39,248 nucleotides of DNA from Chlamydiota bacterium. GTDB taxonomy: Bacteria > Actinomycetota > Thermoleophilia > Solirubrobacterales > Solirubrobacteraceae. The stretch covers positions 1-39,248 of the forward strand of contig CAJCHW010000117.1 of NCBI GenBank assembly GCA_903970125.1, read 5' to 3'. Below are positions 27,236 to 35,698 of the stretch, one piece after another. The translations under genes were made by a program, and so were the position numbers. Positions within the stretch are counted from its first letter, which is position 1. Each line of letters begins with the position of its first letter. The notes under the pieces were generated by a model. The model was not told where the DNA came from, made no database searches, and worked only from the letters and a program-made list of their open reading frames with translations.

Positions 27236-28290
27236 GCGAGCCCGCGCCGGCTGCCCCCGAGACCCCTGCGCACCCGCACGAGGGCCCGTGCCTGATCACG
27301 GGCGCCACGGGATTCATCGGGGGACGCCTGGCGGCTCGGTTGGTGCACGAGGGCTACCCGGTGCGTTGTCTCGCGCGCGCCACCAGCGACACGTCGCGGT
27401 TGGACGGACTCGATGTCGAGATCGCAGTCGGCGACCTCACCCGCCCAGAATCGCTCGCCGGCGCCGCCGACGGGTGTCGCTATGTGTTGCACTGCGGCGC
27501 CATCGTGTCCGACTGGGCGACGGTCGCAGCGATCCGCAGTGCAAACGTGACTGGAACGCGCAACCTGCTTGACGCGTGCGCAGGGACCTCGGTGCAGCGC
27601 GTGGTCCACATCAGCTCCACCGACGTCTACGGCCATCCCGGCCGTGCCGCCGTCGACGAGGCCTACGCTCCCACGGGCTTTCACAACTGGTATGCGCAGA
27701 CCAAACTCCAGTCCGAGGCCGAGGTTCGCCACCGCGAAGCCCTTGGCGGTGTGGAGACGGTGATCCTGCGTCCGGCGACCGTCTACGGGCCCGGCTCGAC
27801 CGACGTCATCGGCGAGATTGCGCGGGCGATCTCCGGTGGCCACATGCTCCTGGTCGATCGGGGTCGCGCAATCGCGGGCCTTTGCTACGTCGACAACCTG
27901 CTCGATGCCGCCGTGCTCGCGCTGCGCCACGAGGCTGCGCCCGGCGAGGAGTTCAACGTCACCGACGGCCTCGACATCACCTGGAAGCAGTTCGCAGACG
28001 CATTGGCCGCGGGCCTGGACGCGCCCCCACCCCGCTGGAGCATGCCCTACTGGCTGGCCAATGCCATCGGTCTCTCACTTGAGCACGGCTATCGCCTCGC
28101 GCGCAGGGCCACCGGCCTGAGCACCACCCCCCTGCTCTCGCGCCAGGCCGTGGGCGTGCTTGGCCGCAACCAGGACTTCAGCAATCGCAAGCTGCGGGAC
28201 GTGCTCGGGTGGCAGCCGCAAGTCGACTACGAAACGGGCCTGCAGCAGACGCTTGAGTGGTTGCGCGACGACTACCTGAAAGTCCGCTGA
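27232..28290 (+). CDS. Extended short-chain dehydrogenase, 3-beta-HSD/epimerase type
   Basis: NAD(P)-dependent oxidoreductase or epimerase of 352 residues. It has TGATGFIGG near the N-terminus (Rossmann glycine motif) and YAQTK (Y154, K158) as catalytic pair, with SSTDVYG supplying the serine. The C-terminal half (YVDNLLDA, GEEFNVTDG) resembles 3-beta-hydroxysteroid dehydrogenase-like reductases such as those acting on beta-keto acyl chains. The GTG at 27232 is chosen because it overlaps the aminotransferase stop by four bases and precedes the Rossmann fold by about 20 residues. Its coupling to an aminotransferase and an acetoacetate-decarboxylase-like gene suggests a shared keto-acid or amino-ketone pathway; this is inference. 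Confidence 0.9.
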   Translation: MSEPAPAAPETPAHPHEGPCLITGATGFIGGRLAARLVHEGYPVRCLARATSDTSRLDGLDVEIAVGDLTRPESLAGAADGCRYVLHCGAIVSDWATVAAIRSANVTGTRNLLDACAGTSVQRVVHISSTDVYGHPGRAAVDEAYAPTGFHNWYAQTKLQSEAEVRHREALGGVETVILRPATVYGPGSTDVIGEIARAISGGHMLLVDRGRAIAGLCYVDNLLDAAVLALRHEAAPGEEFNVTDGLDITWKQFADALAAGLDAPPPRWSMPYWLANAIGLSLEHGYRLARRATGLSTTPLLSRQAVGVLGRNQDFSNRKLRDVLGWQPQVDYETGLQQTLEWLRDDYLKVR

Positions 28291-28314
28291 CCGCAGGCGG
28301 CATAGGATCGAACG

Positions 28315-29037
28315 ATGGCAACGGCCGCATCGACGCTAACCGCTGAAGATCTGCGCGGGATTCCGAGCGTGCCTGAGAGCGCGATCTCGGAGGCGCTTGC
28401 AGCGCGGCTGCCCGAGGCTGTGCCCGCCCCCTGGACAACGTCAGGCTCCGGCCTGGTGTGGCTGCACCGCGCCGCACCGGAAGCCGCCGGCCACCACCAA
28501 CGCGGCCTGGAGTTCACGCGATCAGTGCCCGTGACCGTGGGGGCGTTTTTGCGCTACGACGAGGGTCCAGTGGGAGCGTATGACGAGGTCCTGGGCGCGC
28601 CGACAATGGTGGCGCGCGAGCGCCGCCTTTCGCTGCCAGTGGCGTTTATGGCGGTTGACTCCGAGGCGTCGATCGCGGGTGGCCGCAGCAACTGGGCCCT
28701 GCCGAAGACGCTCGCGAGCTTTCAGTGGGAGACGGCCGGCAGGACGCCGGCGCAGCTGACGGCCACAGGCGACCTCTGGGCAGTGCAGGCGCGCGTGCGC
28801 TGGAGCGGTCCCCGCATGCCACTGTGGTTGCGGGCGAGCACCACTCAAGTGCGCGCGGACGGTGCGATTCAGACCGTGCCCATCAGCTCCCGGGGCGTGG
28901 GGCGGCTGGCGCGCGTCGAGGTCAGCGCCGAGGGGCCCACGCTTTCCTCGTGGCTGCTCGCGGGCGTCCACATGGGCGTGGTCGTCGAGCGTGTGACACA
29001 CACGATTGGCCCCGCTACGCTCAAACTGAACCGCTGA
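28315..29037 (+). CDS. Acetoacetate decarboxylase-like protein
   Basis: The 240-aa protein has the acetoacetate decarboxylase fold signature: GPVGAYDEVLGAP, PVAFMAVDSEASIAGGR and NWALPKTLASF. In the clostridial enzyme two adjacent lysines (PKK) form and tune the Schiff base. Here the first lysine is kept (K131) but the second is threonine (PKT), so the lysine pKa may differ and the reaction may not be simple decarboxylation. Family members also include aldolase- and dehydratase-like enzymes. It follows the SDR by 24 bases and precedes osmC by 18, so it belongs to the same transcript. Confidence 0.78.
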   Translation: MATAASTLTAEDLRGIPSVPESAISEALAARLPEAVPAPWTTSGSGLVWLHRAAPEAAGHHQRGLEFTRSVPVTVGAFLRYDEGPVGAYDEVLGAPTMVARERRLSLPVAFMAVDSEASIAGGRSNWALPKTLASFQWETAGRTPAQLTATGDLWAVQARVRWSGPRMPLWLRASTTQVRADGAIQTVPISSRGVGRLARVEVSAEGPTLSSWLLAGVHMGVVVERVTHTIGPATLKLNR

Positions 29038-29055
29038 GGCGCCCGGATTGATGCC

Positions 29056-29490
29056 ATGACTTTCACCGCCAGCGCACGACCCGTGGGCGACTCGCTGCGT
29101 CAGCAGGTCCTCGTCAACTCGCGCCACACGATCATCACCGATGAGCCAGTCGAGATCGGTGGCACCGACGCCGGCCCGACGCCGCATCAGCTGCTGGCTG
29201 CGGCGCTAGCGTCGTGCATCACGGCAACGGTGTCGCTGTATGGCCGGCGCAAGGGCTTGTCCCTCGATGGCCTCAGCGTGGACGTCACCTACGACAACGA
29301 GTCCGAGCCGCGGCGGTTCACCGTCGTGCTCAGCCTCCCGGACACGCTCACACCGGAGCAGATCGAGCGGGTGCGGCGCGTCGCAGCCGCCTGTCCTGTT
29401 CATCGCTCGATGGAAGCCGGCTTCGCCTTTGACGAGCGGCTGGAGTCGGAAGCCGAGGCGCGCCCCGGCCAGGGCTCGCCGGCGCGCTAG
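29056..29490 (+). CDS. OsmC/Ohr-family peroxide-reducing protein
   Basis: A small (144 aa) cytoplasmic thiol peroxidase of the OsmC/Ohr family, which reduces organic hydroperoxides. The two catalytic cysteines are visible: C54 in LASCITATV and a second near 115 in AAACPVHRSM. The glycine-rich PTPHQLLAAALASC segment is characteristic. It sits last in the aminotransferase-SDR-decarboxylase run. Its TAG stop overlaps the stop of the opposite-strand lipoprotein gene: both use the palindrome CTAG at 29487-29490. Confidence 0.92.
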   Translation: MTFTASARPVGDSLRQQVLVNSRHTIITDEPVEIGGTDAGPTPHQLLAAALASCITATVSLYGRRKGLSLDGLSVDVTYDNESEPRRFTVVLSLPDTLTPEQIERVRRVAAACPVHRSMEAGFAFDERLESEAEARPGQGSPAR

Positions 29491-30089
29491 ACGTCGAGCT
29501 CTGCCTGGTCCTTCAGCGACGGGTCCGTCGGATCGACGATCGTGAGCTCAAGTGGCCGGTTGGAGAGCGAGTAGATCTTGAGCTTGAACAACAGCAGGGC
29601 GCCCTGGGTGGAGGACGAGCCCGCAGGAGTGTCCAGACCCGGAATCCTGCCACCGGGATCCACGGTCTTGGGGACGTAGACGTAGGGATTGGCCCCGGCA
29701 GGCACCACCGGCGTGTACGTATTGCCCTCGGTGTCGGAGATGCTCAAGTCGCTCGCCGCGGGCGCCGCGTGTGCGGAGTTGTTGTAGACCTGCAAGAACA
29801 CCGCGAACCACTCTTCCCCCGGAAGCAGCTTCGCCTGTGCCGGGCTGAGACCCGAGAGGTATAGCGCGTCTTCGTCGTCGTACGGGTTCAGCGCTCGCGA
29901 GATCTGCACCTGGTACACGAGCGGGCCCAAATTCAGGTAGGGCGCTGCCACGCCTCCCTCACCTGCGTAGGTACCTTCGCTGTGGTGCTGGCTGGAGCTG
30001 CCGCACGCGCCCAGAGCAAGCGCGAGCACAGCGCTCGCGCCCACAAGGGCCAGCGCGCGCCTAGGTCGGGTGGGGCGTCGCGGTGCCAT
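29487..30089 (-). CDS. Lipoprotein of unknown function, DUF4352-like
   Basis: The 200-aa product starts at ATG 30089 with a basic N-terminus, hydrophobic core and lipobox LGAC (C29), so it should be exported and lipid-anchored on the outer face of the membrane. The mature part is beta-rich; EWFAVFLQVYNNSAHAAP and SDTEGNTYTPVVP resemble DUF4352/telokin-like immunoglobulin folds, often found on small envelope lipoproteins. Function unknown. A longer frame to 30227 overlaps the SRPBCC gene and is rejected. It follows that gene by 13 bases. Confidence 0.82.
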   Translation of the reverse strand: MAPRRPTRPRRALALVGASAVLALALGACGSSSQHHSEGTYAGEGGVAAPYLNLGPLVYQVQISRALNPYDDEDALYLSGLSPAQAKLLPGEEWFAVFLQVYNNSAHAAPAASDLSISDTEGNTYTPVVPAGANPYVYVPKTVDPGGRIPGLDTPAGSSSTQGALLLFKLKIYSLSNRPLELTIVDPTDPSLKDQAELDV

Positions 30090-30102
30090 GCCGCCGGGCA
30101 GT

Positions 30103-30669
30103 CTAACCACCGGCGACGTCGGGGTTGGCGCCGGAGTGAGTTTGCTCTTCGCCCTCGACCACGGATCGCAACCGCCGCAGCGCACGCGCGAGCTGGCGCT
30201 GCGTCCAACGGCGCGCGCCCAGAGCATCGCGAAGGTGGTCTGAGGGCATCACTGGCTGGGTCTCATAGGTCAGGCTCACGCGCGTCGTGCCGCTGGCCGA
30301 GGGCGCCAACTTCCAGGTGGCAAGCGTGCGCACGCGGTTCGCCTTGCCCGAGCGGCCGGCCTCAACGATGCTGTGCGGCCGTTCCACCTCGACGAGCGCC
30401 GTATCGGCCCAGGCGAAGCGGTTCAGGGGCATCTTCAAGCGGAACCGCGCTCCCGCGCCGGTGCCCACCGAGCCCTCACGCGTCAGGCGCCAATCAGCGA
30501 CGTAGTGGTCGCTGAACGCGGGGCGGTTGGCGATGTCCTGCAGGTAGTCGAACACGTCCTCGCGGGGCGCATCAATAATCACAGACACGGTGACAGGATC
30601 CACAGCGCCGTAACTGTAATGCCCGCCGGCCCAATCGCGTGTCCAAGGGCGTTTGGCCGTGATCGCCAC
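30103..30669 (-). CDS. SRPBCC-fold (START/polyketide cyclase-like) protein
   Basis: The 188-aa protein has VTVSVIIDAPREDVFDYLQD followed by an alternating strand pattern ending in TRVSLTYE, as in SRPBCC ligand-binding proteins. These hold hydrophobic ligands in a helix-grip pocket; some are cyclases, many have no known reaction. The C-terminus is Arg-rich. GTG 30669 is used, but a GTG 22 codons inside (before DPVTVSV) could be the real start. Upstream gene of a pair with the lipoprotein. Confidence 0.75.
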   Translation of the reverse strand: MAITAKRPWTRDWAGGHYSYGAVDPVTVSVIIDAPREDVFDYLQDIANRPAFSDHYVADWRLTREGSVGTGAGARFRLKMPLNRFAWADTALVEVERPHSIVEAGRSGKANRVRTLATWKLAPSASGTTRVSLTYETQPVMPSDHLRDALGARRWTQRQLARALRRLRSVVEGEEQTHSGANPDVAGG

Positions 30670-30715
30670 CGTTCTAGATCATGCGTCCAGTCCCTAATCC
30701 GGGCCGAACGGCTGG

Positions 30716-30724
30716 TGATAGAAT
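30716..30724 (+). promoter_or_regulatory. Extended -10 element upstream of the FHA gene
   Basis: TGATAGAAT has the extended -10 form (TGn followed by a five-of-six -10 match, TAGAAT). No -35 match is seen. It would give a leader of about 95 bases to ATG 30826. It stands in the 156-base divergent gap with the SRPBCC gene. Confidence 0.42.
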
Positions 30725-30825
30725 CACAGCTCCGGTCCTCCTCGATCGCCGTCCACAAGCCGTCCAATCGGCCATCCTCTTTACCGGGGGTCAGACGCAT
30801 CCTCGCAAATAACAGGGAGCAGCTG

Positions 30826-31440
30826 ATGGAGTCATCTATCCAAGGCACCATGCCGGGCATTGGCTCGTTTCGCTGCCAGGAGTGCGGGCACACGCTGACG
30901 GTTAATCCGCCGATCACGGAGCTGCCGAGAGTCTGCCCCAACTGCGACAGCCATGAGTTGGTGCGGGCGTCGCTGTTCTCCCCCACGCACTTCACGCGTA
31001 CCGCTCCTGCGCCTGCCGCGGCGCCCGGGGCTGGGACCGACGACGCCCTCGTCGACGAGCGGGAGACGTGGCTCGAGAGTGCGCGTGCTTTGATCGACGA
31101 GCCGGGCGAGTACCTCGCTTACGAGGAAGACGGCGAGGTCAAGCTGGTGGCACTGACGCGAGAGTGGACCCGGGTGGGACGCAGCCTCGCCGCTGATGTC
31201 CGCTTCGATGACCCGACAGTGTCCCGGCGCCATGCCCTGATCGTGCGCCAAGCCGATGGCGTGCGAGTTCTTGACGATCGCAGCCTCAACGGCGTGTTCG
31301 TCAACGGCGAGCGCGTGGAATGGCGGGTTCTGAGCGACCGCGACGAGATCGTCGTGGGCCGCCACCGCTTGAGGTTCCTGAGCGACTCGCTCGGTGGGGC
31401 GACGGCAGAGCCCGACGCCGAGTTGCAGACCACAACCTAG
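30826..31440 (+). CDS. Zinc-ribbon plus FHA-domain protein
   Basis: The 204-aa protein combines an N-terminal zinc ribbon (C17, C20, C37, C40: CQEC and CPNC) with a C-terminal FHA domain (about 106-190; GRS, SRRHALIVR, LNGVFVNGE), which binds phosphothreonine peptides. It probably acts as a cytoplasmic adaptor reading Ser/Thr kinase signals; no kinase gene is in the window. ATG 30826 has a good Shine-Dalgarno (CAGGGAG) six bases upstream. The ParA-like gene follows after 88 bases on the same strand, so they may work together. Confidence 0.85.
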   Translation: MESSIQGTMPGIGSFRCQECGHTLTVNPPITELPRVCPNCDSHELVRASLFSPTHFTRTAPAPAAAPGAGTDDALVDERETWLESARALIDEPGEYLAYEEDGEVKLVALTREWTRVGRSLAADVRFDDPTVSRRHALIVRQADGVRVLDDRSLNGVFVNGERVEWRVLSDRDEIVVGRHRLRFLSDSLGGATAEPDAELQTTT

Positions 31441-31528
31441 ACGTCATCGACGCTCTCAGGGCGGCGTGGCGGTCCCACCCTTGCTCCGCGGCTCGACGAG
31501 ATGCACGCCTGAGCAATACTTCTGCTTG

Positions 31529-32311
31529 ATGGCCACCACGATCGCAGTGCTCTCGCAGAAGGGCGGCACAGGCAAGACCACGGTCGTGCGCACGCTTGCC
31601 GACGTGATGGAGCGGGTGGGCGTCACCACACTGGCCGTCGACCTGGACCCCCAGGGCAACCTCTCCGACTACCGCGACGTGCCCCCGGACGCCGAGCCCA
31701 CGATCGCTGACGTGCTTGCAGGACGAGCGCCACTGGTGCAGGCAATTCACGGCGACGGCACGATCGTGCCGGCCAACCTGAGCCTGGCTGAGACAGAGCT
31801 GGCGCTGGGGGGCAAGATGGGACGGGAGCTGACACTGCGCAAGGCGCTGGCAGAAATACCGGAGCGTTATCAGCTCGTTTTGCTGGACTGCCCGCCGTCG
31901 CTCGGCCTGCTGACCGTGAACGCCCTTGCCGCGGCCGACTACGCACTGCTGACTGCCCAAGCCCAGTACTTCGCGCTCCAGGGCTTGGAGCAGGCGATGG
32001 AGGTCGTCGAACTGGCCCATGGCTCGCTCAACAGCGGACTGGAGCTGCTGGGCGTCGTGTTGAACCTCGCAGACATGCGCACCGTGCACTCCCGTGAGGC
32101 GCTGGAAGCACTCAAGGAGCATTTCGGGGAGAAGGTCTTCCAGGCGGTCATACGTGCTTCGATCGCGTACGCCGAATCCGCGGAGCGGGCTGTCTCGATC
32201 CTCGACTTCCGGCCCGACCTGGCGACCGACTATCTGGCCCTGGCCGAGGAGGTGCTGGGGCGCCTTCCCGGCTTCGAGCTCGCCCAGGAGCGTCTGTGGC
32301 AGCTCACCTGA
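31529..32311 (+). CDS. ParA/MinD-family ATPase
   Basis: Deviant Walker A ATPase of 260 residues: KGGTGKTT (11-18), a DLDPQGNLS switch I and LLDCPPSLG Walker B. The protein is close to Soj/ParA. Such ATPases pattern cargo on the nucleoid or membrane. No parB or centromere-like repeat is seen beside it, so it is likely not the chromosomal segregation pair but a cargo-positioning ATPase, perhaps tied to the FHA protein upstream. It converges with thrB. Confidence 0.88.
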   Translation: MATTIAVLSQKGGTGKTTVVRTLADVMERVGVTTLAVDLDPQGNLSDYRDVPPDAEPTIADVLAGRAPLVQAIHGDGTIVPANLSLAETELALGGKMGRELTLRKALAEIPERYQLVLLDCPPSLGLLTVNALAAADYALLTAQAQYFALQGLEQAMEVVELAHGSLNSGLELLGVVLNLADMRTVHSREALEALKEHFGEKVFQAVIRASIAYAESAERAVSILDFRPDLATDYLALAEEVLGRLPGFELAQERLWQLT

Positions 32312-32361
32312 GCGGCGTTCGTGGGCCCGCTGGGCGTGCGCCGGCGCCGTCGCAATTTCGC

Positions 32362-32399
32362 ATGGCATGCGCGCGCGTACGCGCGCGCATGCGTGCCAT
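32362..32399. terminator. Long alternating purine-pyrimidine palindrome between parA-like gene and thrB
   Basis: A perfect 28-bp palindrome lies at 32365-32392, centred on GTAC, with outer arms ATGG (32362-32365) and CCAT (32396-32399) offset by three bases. Bases 32365-32396 alternate purine and pyrimidine without a break. The hairpin is followed by CCCCTTTT. Position between convergent stops fits a bidirectional terminator; the alternating GC also favours Z-DNA or cruciform. Confidence 0.6.
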
Positions 32400-32429
32400 C
32401 CCCTTTTGGTCTCCAGCAGACGCGCGCCT

Positions 32430-33341
32430 TTAGGTTGCCGGGCTCGCGAGTTCGTGAACCTGAGCGCCGTCTGCTTCAAAGGCCACGCGCATGACCTTGG
32501 CCCAGTTTTCGACCTCGCCACGCAACCGCTCAGCGACGCTCGCCGCCGTCTCGTCAAGACACCAGACGAGCACCGTGGGGCCGGCGCCCGAGATCGTGGC
32601 GCCCAGGGCTCCGAACTCCGAGGCCCGTGCGATCAGCGCGTGGCTGTTGGGATAGAGACTGCCGCGGCGATCCTGGTGGACGCGGTCCGCTAGGCCGCGC
32701 TCCACAAGCTCCCAATCGCCACGACTGAGCCCCAGCACCAGCAGCGCTCCATGGGCGATGTTGAAGACCGCGTCGGCGATGGGCACTTCGTCGGGCAGCG
32801 CGGCCCGGGCTATGGACGTGCTCACACGCGACCGGCCTGACGCGTGCCACGCGGCGGCGTCACTGGGCACCACCGCCACGGCCGCGAGCCCCGCGGGCAC
32901 CTCCAGCGGGGTGGCACGCCCATCGGCGCACACCACAAAGCCCCCGTGCAGAGCTGCCGCGACATTGTCCGGATGGCCCTCGATCCCGCTGGCGATTGAG
33001 AACAGGTGGGCGTCGAGTCCGAAGAGGGAGTTGGCAGCTGTCAGGCCTGCCACGATGGCCGCTGCGCTTGAGCCCAGCCCGCCGGCGAGCGCAATGTTCG
33101 AGCGCATTGTGAAGGTGAGGTTGTCGGCTGGGTGCAGGTGCTCGAACGCGCGCACGCAGAGATTTTCCCGGCCGTGGGGAACGGCGAGCTCAGTGTGCAC
33201 CCCGAAGTGATCGGCCTCCCTCACCTCGACCTCCAGGTGCAGGGCGAGCGCAGCCGCGAATGAGTCAAACCCGGGGCCCAGATTGGCCGAGGACGCGGGC
33301 ACGCGCACGAGTACGCCGTTGGTCATGGGCGGCGCTGCCAT
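32430..33341 (-). CDS. thrB: Homoserine kinase
   Basis: Phosphorylates homoserine to O-phosphohomoserine, the substrate of threonine synthase. The 303-aa protein is a GHMP kinase: VRVPASSANLGPGFDSF at the start and the ATP-binding ALAGGLGSSAAA loop, with TISGAGPTVL near the end. ATG 33341 (GGTG upstream) is chosen over ATG 33326 (15 bases inside). It is the last gene of the lysA-hom-thrC-thrB run, 25 bases after thrC. Confidence 0.94.
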   Translation of the reverse strand: MAAPPMTNGVLVRVPASSANLGPGFDSFAAALALHLEVEVREADHFGVHTELAVPHGRENLCVRAFEHLHPADNLTFTMRSNIALAGGLGSSAAAIVAGLTAANSLFGLDAHLFSIASGIEGHPDNVAAALHGGFVVCADGRATPLEVPAGLAAVAVVPSDAAAWHASGRSRVSTSIARAALPDEVPIADAVFNIAHGALLVLGLSRGDWELVERGLADRVHQDRRGSLYPNSHALIARASEFGALGATISGAGPTVLVWCLDETAASVAERLRGEVENWAKVMRVAFEADGAQVHELASPAT

Positions 33342-33366
33342 CGAACACCGCGCGTCAGCGCAGGGC

Positions 33367-34434
33367 TCACCGGACGGCGGGCGCGGAGGCCGCGGTGGGC
33401 GCTCCGAGCACAGCCGTTTCCATCGCACCCAGCTCCACTGGACAGGTGATCACAGCACCTTCGGTCTGCGCAATCGCCACCTCTGGGTCCTTGATGCCAC
33501 GCCCCGTGAGCACGCACACCACGCGGTTGGCGCCGTCGGCGCCGTACTTCAGCAGACCCGCCACAGATGCCGCCGAGGCCGGCTCGGCGAACATTCCTTC
33601 CTCGGTGGCCATGAGCTTGTAGGCGTGCAGGATCTCTGAGTCGGAAACGATCCTGATCGAGCCCCCGGACTCCGAGGCGGCCGTGAGCGCGTCGTCGCCG
33701 CGGACCGGCTTGCCGATCCTGATGGCGCTGGCGACGGTGTCGGGGTGCTCGACGGGATGACCGAGCACGAGCGGTGCGGCGCCGGCGGCTTGAAAGCCGA
33801 AAAGGCGCGGCGCGGCGTCCATCTCGCGAAATCCACGCCAGTAGGAGGTGATGTTTCCGGCGTTGCCCACGGGAATGCACAGCAGGTCGAGATCACCGGA
33901 GAGGTCTTCGAGCAGCTCGAATGCCGCCGTCTTCTGGCCTTCGATGCGGTATTCGTTGAGCGAGTTGACGAGCGCGATGGGGTGATCTTCGACGAGCTTG
34001 CGGACCAGCCCAAGCCCCTCGTCAAAGCTCCCCTTCAGCGAGACCACGCGCGCGCCGTGGATGAGCGTCTGTGCGAGCTTGCCCATCGCGATCTTGCCCT
34101 CGGGCACGATCACGGCGCATGTGATACCGGCGCGTGCCGCGTACGCGGCGGCACTCGCGGCTGTGTTGCCCGTGGAGGCGCAGATGACGGCCTTGGCGCC
34201 GTCGCGTACTGCAGCCGAGACGGCGCACGTCATGCCGCGGTCCTTAAAGGAGCCCGTGGGGTTGGCGCCCTCGGTCTTGAAGTACACCTCGGCACCGACC
34301 TGGTCGGAGATCACGGGAGCGAACACGAGTGGCGTGGCGCCCTCGCACAGGCTCACGTCGGGGTCATCGGCCTCGAAGGGCAGATGCTCGCGCCAGCGCT
34401 CAATCAGGGAGGGTCGGGTGCGCACGATTGTCAT
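33367..34434 (-). CDS. thrC: Threonine synthase
   Basis: Converts O-phosphohomoserine to threonine with PLP. The 355-aa length is that of the short bacterial/actinobacterial class. The PLP lysine is K64 in TGSFKDRGM, and VGNAGNIT supplies the phosphate loop. It lies 40 bases after hom and 25 before thrB. Confidence 0.95.
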   Translation of the reverse strand: MTIVRTRPSLIERWREHLPFEADDPDVSLCEGATPLVFAPVISDQVGAEVYFKTEGANPTGSFKDRGMTCAVSAAVRDGAKAVICASTGNTAASAAAYAARAGITCAVIVPEGKIAMGKLAQTLIHGARVVSLKGSFDEGLGLVRKLVEDHPIALVNSLNEYRIEGQKTAAFELLEDLSGDLDLLCIPVGNAGNITSYWRGFREMDAAPRLFGFQAAGAAPLVLGHPVEHPDTVASAIRIGKPVRGDDALTAASESGGSIRIVSDSEILHAYKLMATEEGMFAEPASAASVAGLLKYGADGANRVVCVLTGRGIKDPEVAIAQTEGAVITCPVELGAMETAVLGAPTAASAPAVR

Positions 34435-34474
34435 CGGTCAGATTGGATGGTGCCAGAGGCGGCGGGTGCCGTGC

Positions 34475-35698
34475 TCAGAGGAACTCCTCTTCGATCACCC
34501 GGATGGTCCGCGGCACCGAGCCGACGAACTCAAGCTCGCCGATCAAGCGGGTGGCCTCGCGCAGCCGTGATTCGGATATCGGGTGGGTCACCATCACCAA
34601 ACGGGCGTTCTCACCCAGGCCGCGCTGGGACACCGATTTGATCGAGGCGCCGTGCTCGCCGAGCAGCCCGGCGACGGCAGCGAGGGCACGCGGCCGGTCG
34701 GCCACCTCCATGTGCAGGTAGAAAGCGCTTGAGACGTCGCTTACGAGCGGTAGTGGCTGCGCAGGCGGCGCGGGCGCGGCGCGTTCGCAGATCACACTCA
34801 CGAGGTCCCCAAGCACTGCACTCGCGGTCTGGCGCCCACCGGCACCGGGCCCGGACATGGTGATCTCGGTGATCGCGTCGGACTCCACAGTGACGGCGTT
34901 GAAGGGTCCGCTGATCGAAGCCAGCGGGTGGCCGCCGTAGAGGAACGTGGGATGCACGCGCACCGAGATGCCGCCATTGAGCCGCTCGGCGGTGCCCACG
35001 AGCTTCAGTCCGAGCCCGAGCTCGCGGGCATACTGCATGTCATCGGCATGGAGATGCTCGATGCCTTCGTAACGCACGTCCTTCAGGGCCACGGGCGTGC
35101 CAAAGGCGAGGCGCGCCAGAATCGCCATCTTGGCTGCGGCGTCGCGGCCGGAGACGTCTGCGGAGGGATCGGCCTCGGCGATGCCCTGACGCTGGGCCTC
35201 GGCAAGAGCGTCGGGATAGCTGGCACCGCGCTCCATCTCGGACAAGATGAAGTTGGTGGTGCCGTTGACGATTCCGTGGATGCGCTCCACGTGCGCACCG
35301 GCAAGCGACTCTTGCAGCACGCGGACCACGGGGACGACGCCGGCCACGGCGGCCTCGAAACGCAGCTGCACGCCGTGTTGGCGGGCGGCGTCAAAGAGCT
35401 CCTCGCCGTGCTCGCACACAAGCTGCTTGTTGGCCGTGATCACATGCCGGCCGGCTTGCATGGCGTCCAGCAGGTACTGGCGTGCCGGTTCGATGCCGCC
35501 GATGAGCTCCACGAGGAGCTCGGAGGAGTCCAACACATCCTGGAAGCTTCCGCGTGACGTCGTGAGCACGCCACACAGCGTGGGCGCGCGCCCGGTGAGC
35601 GCGGCGATCGCCTCACTGCGCTCTTCCAGAAGCTTGGCAAACGCGGAGCCGACCGTGCCCAGGCCGAGCAATCCGACGTTGTAGGGGCTAGGTGACAC
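34475..35698 (-). CDS. hom: Homoserine dehydrogenase with C-terminal ACT domain
   Basis: Reduces aspartate semialdehyde to homoserine. The 407-aa protein has the NAD(P) glycine motif GLLGLGTVG (9-17), a catalytic core with GIVNGTTNFIL and DVSGRDAAAK, and a C-terminal ACT domain (about 325-400) which in this family gives threonine feedback inhibition. GTG 35698 starts inside the last codons of lysA (11-base overlap); ATG 35728 would give 10 extra residues. Confidence 0.94.
   Translation of the reverse strand: MSPSPYNVGLLGLGTVGSAFAKLLEERSEAIAALTGRAPTLCGVLTTSRGSFQDVLDSSELLVELIGGIEPARQYLLDAMQAGRHVITANKQLVCEHGEELFDAARQHGVQLRFEAAVAGVVPVVRVLQESLAGAHVERIHGIVNGTTNFILSEMERGASYPDALAEAQRQGIAEADPSADVSGRDAAAKMAILARLAFGTPVALKDVRYEGIEHLHADDMQYARELGLGLKLVGTAERLNGGISVRVHPTFLYGGHPLASISGPFNAVTVESDAITEITMSGPGAGGRQTASAVLGDLVSVICERAAPAPPAQPLPLVSDVSSAFYLHMEVADRPRALAAVAGLLGEHGASIKSVSQRGLGENARLVMVTHPISESRLREATRLIGELEFVGSVPRTIRVIEEEFL

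Noticed and set aside
31301-32557. 418-codon minus-strand open frame across the ParA-like gene
   Set aside because: No motifs; the opposite strand carries an intact Walker A ATPase and an FHA end.
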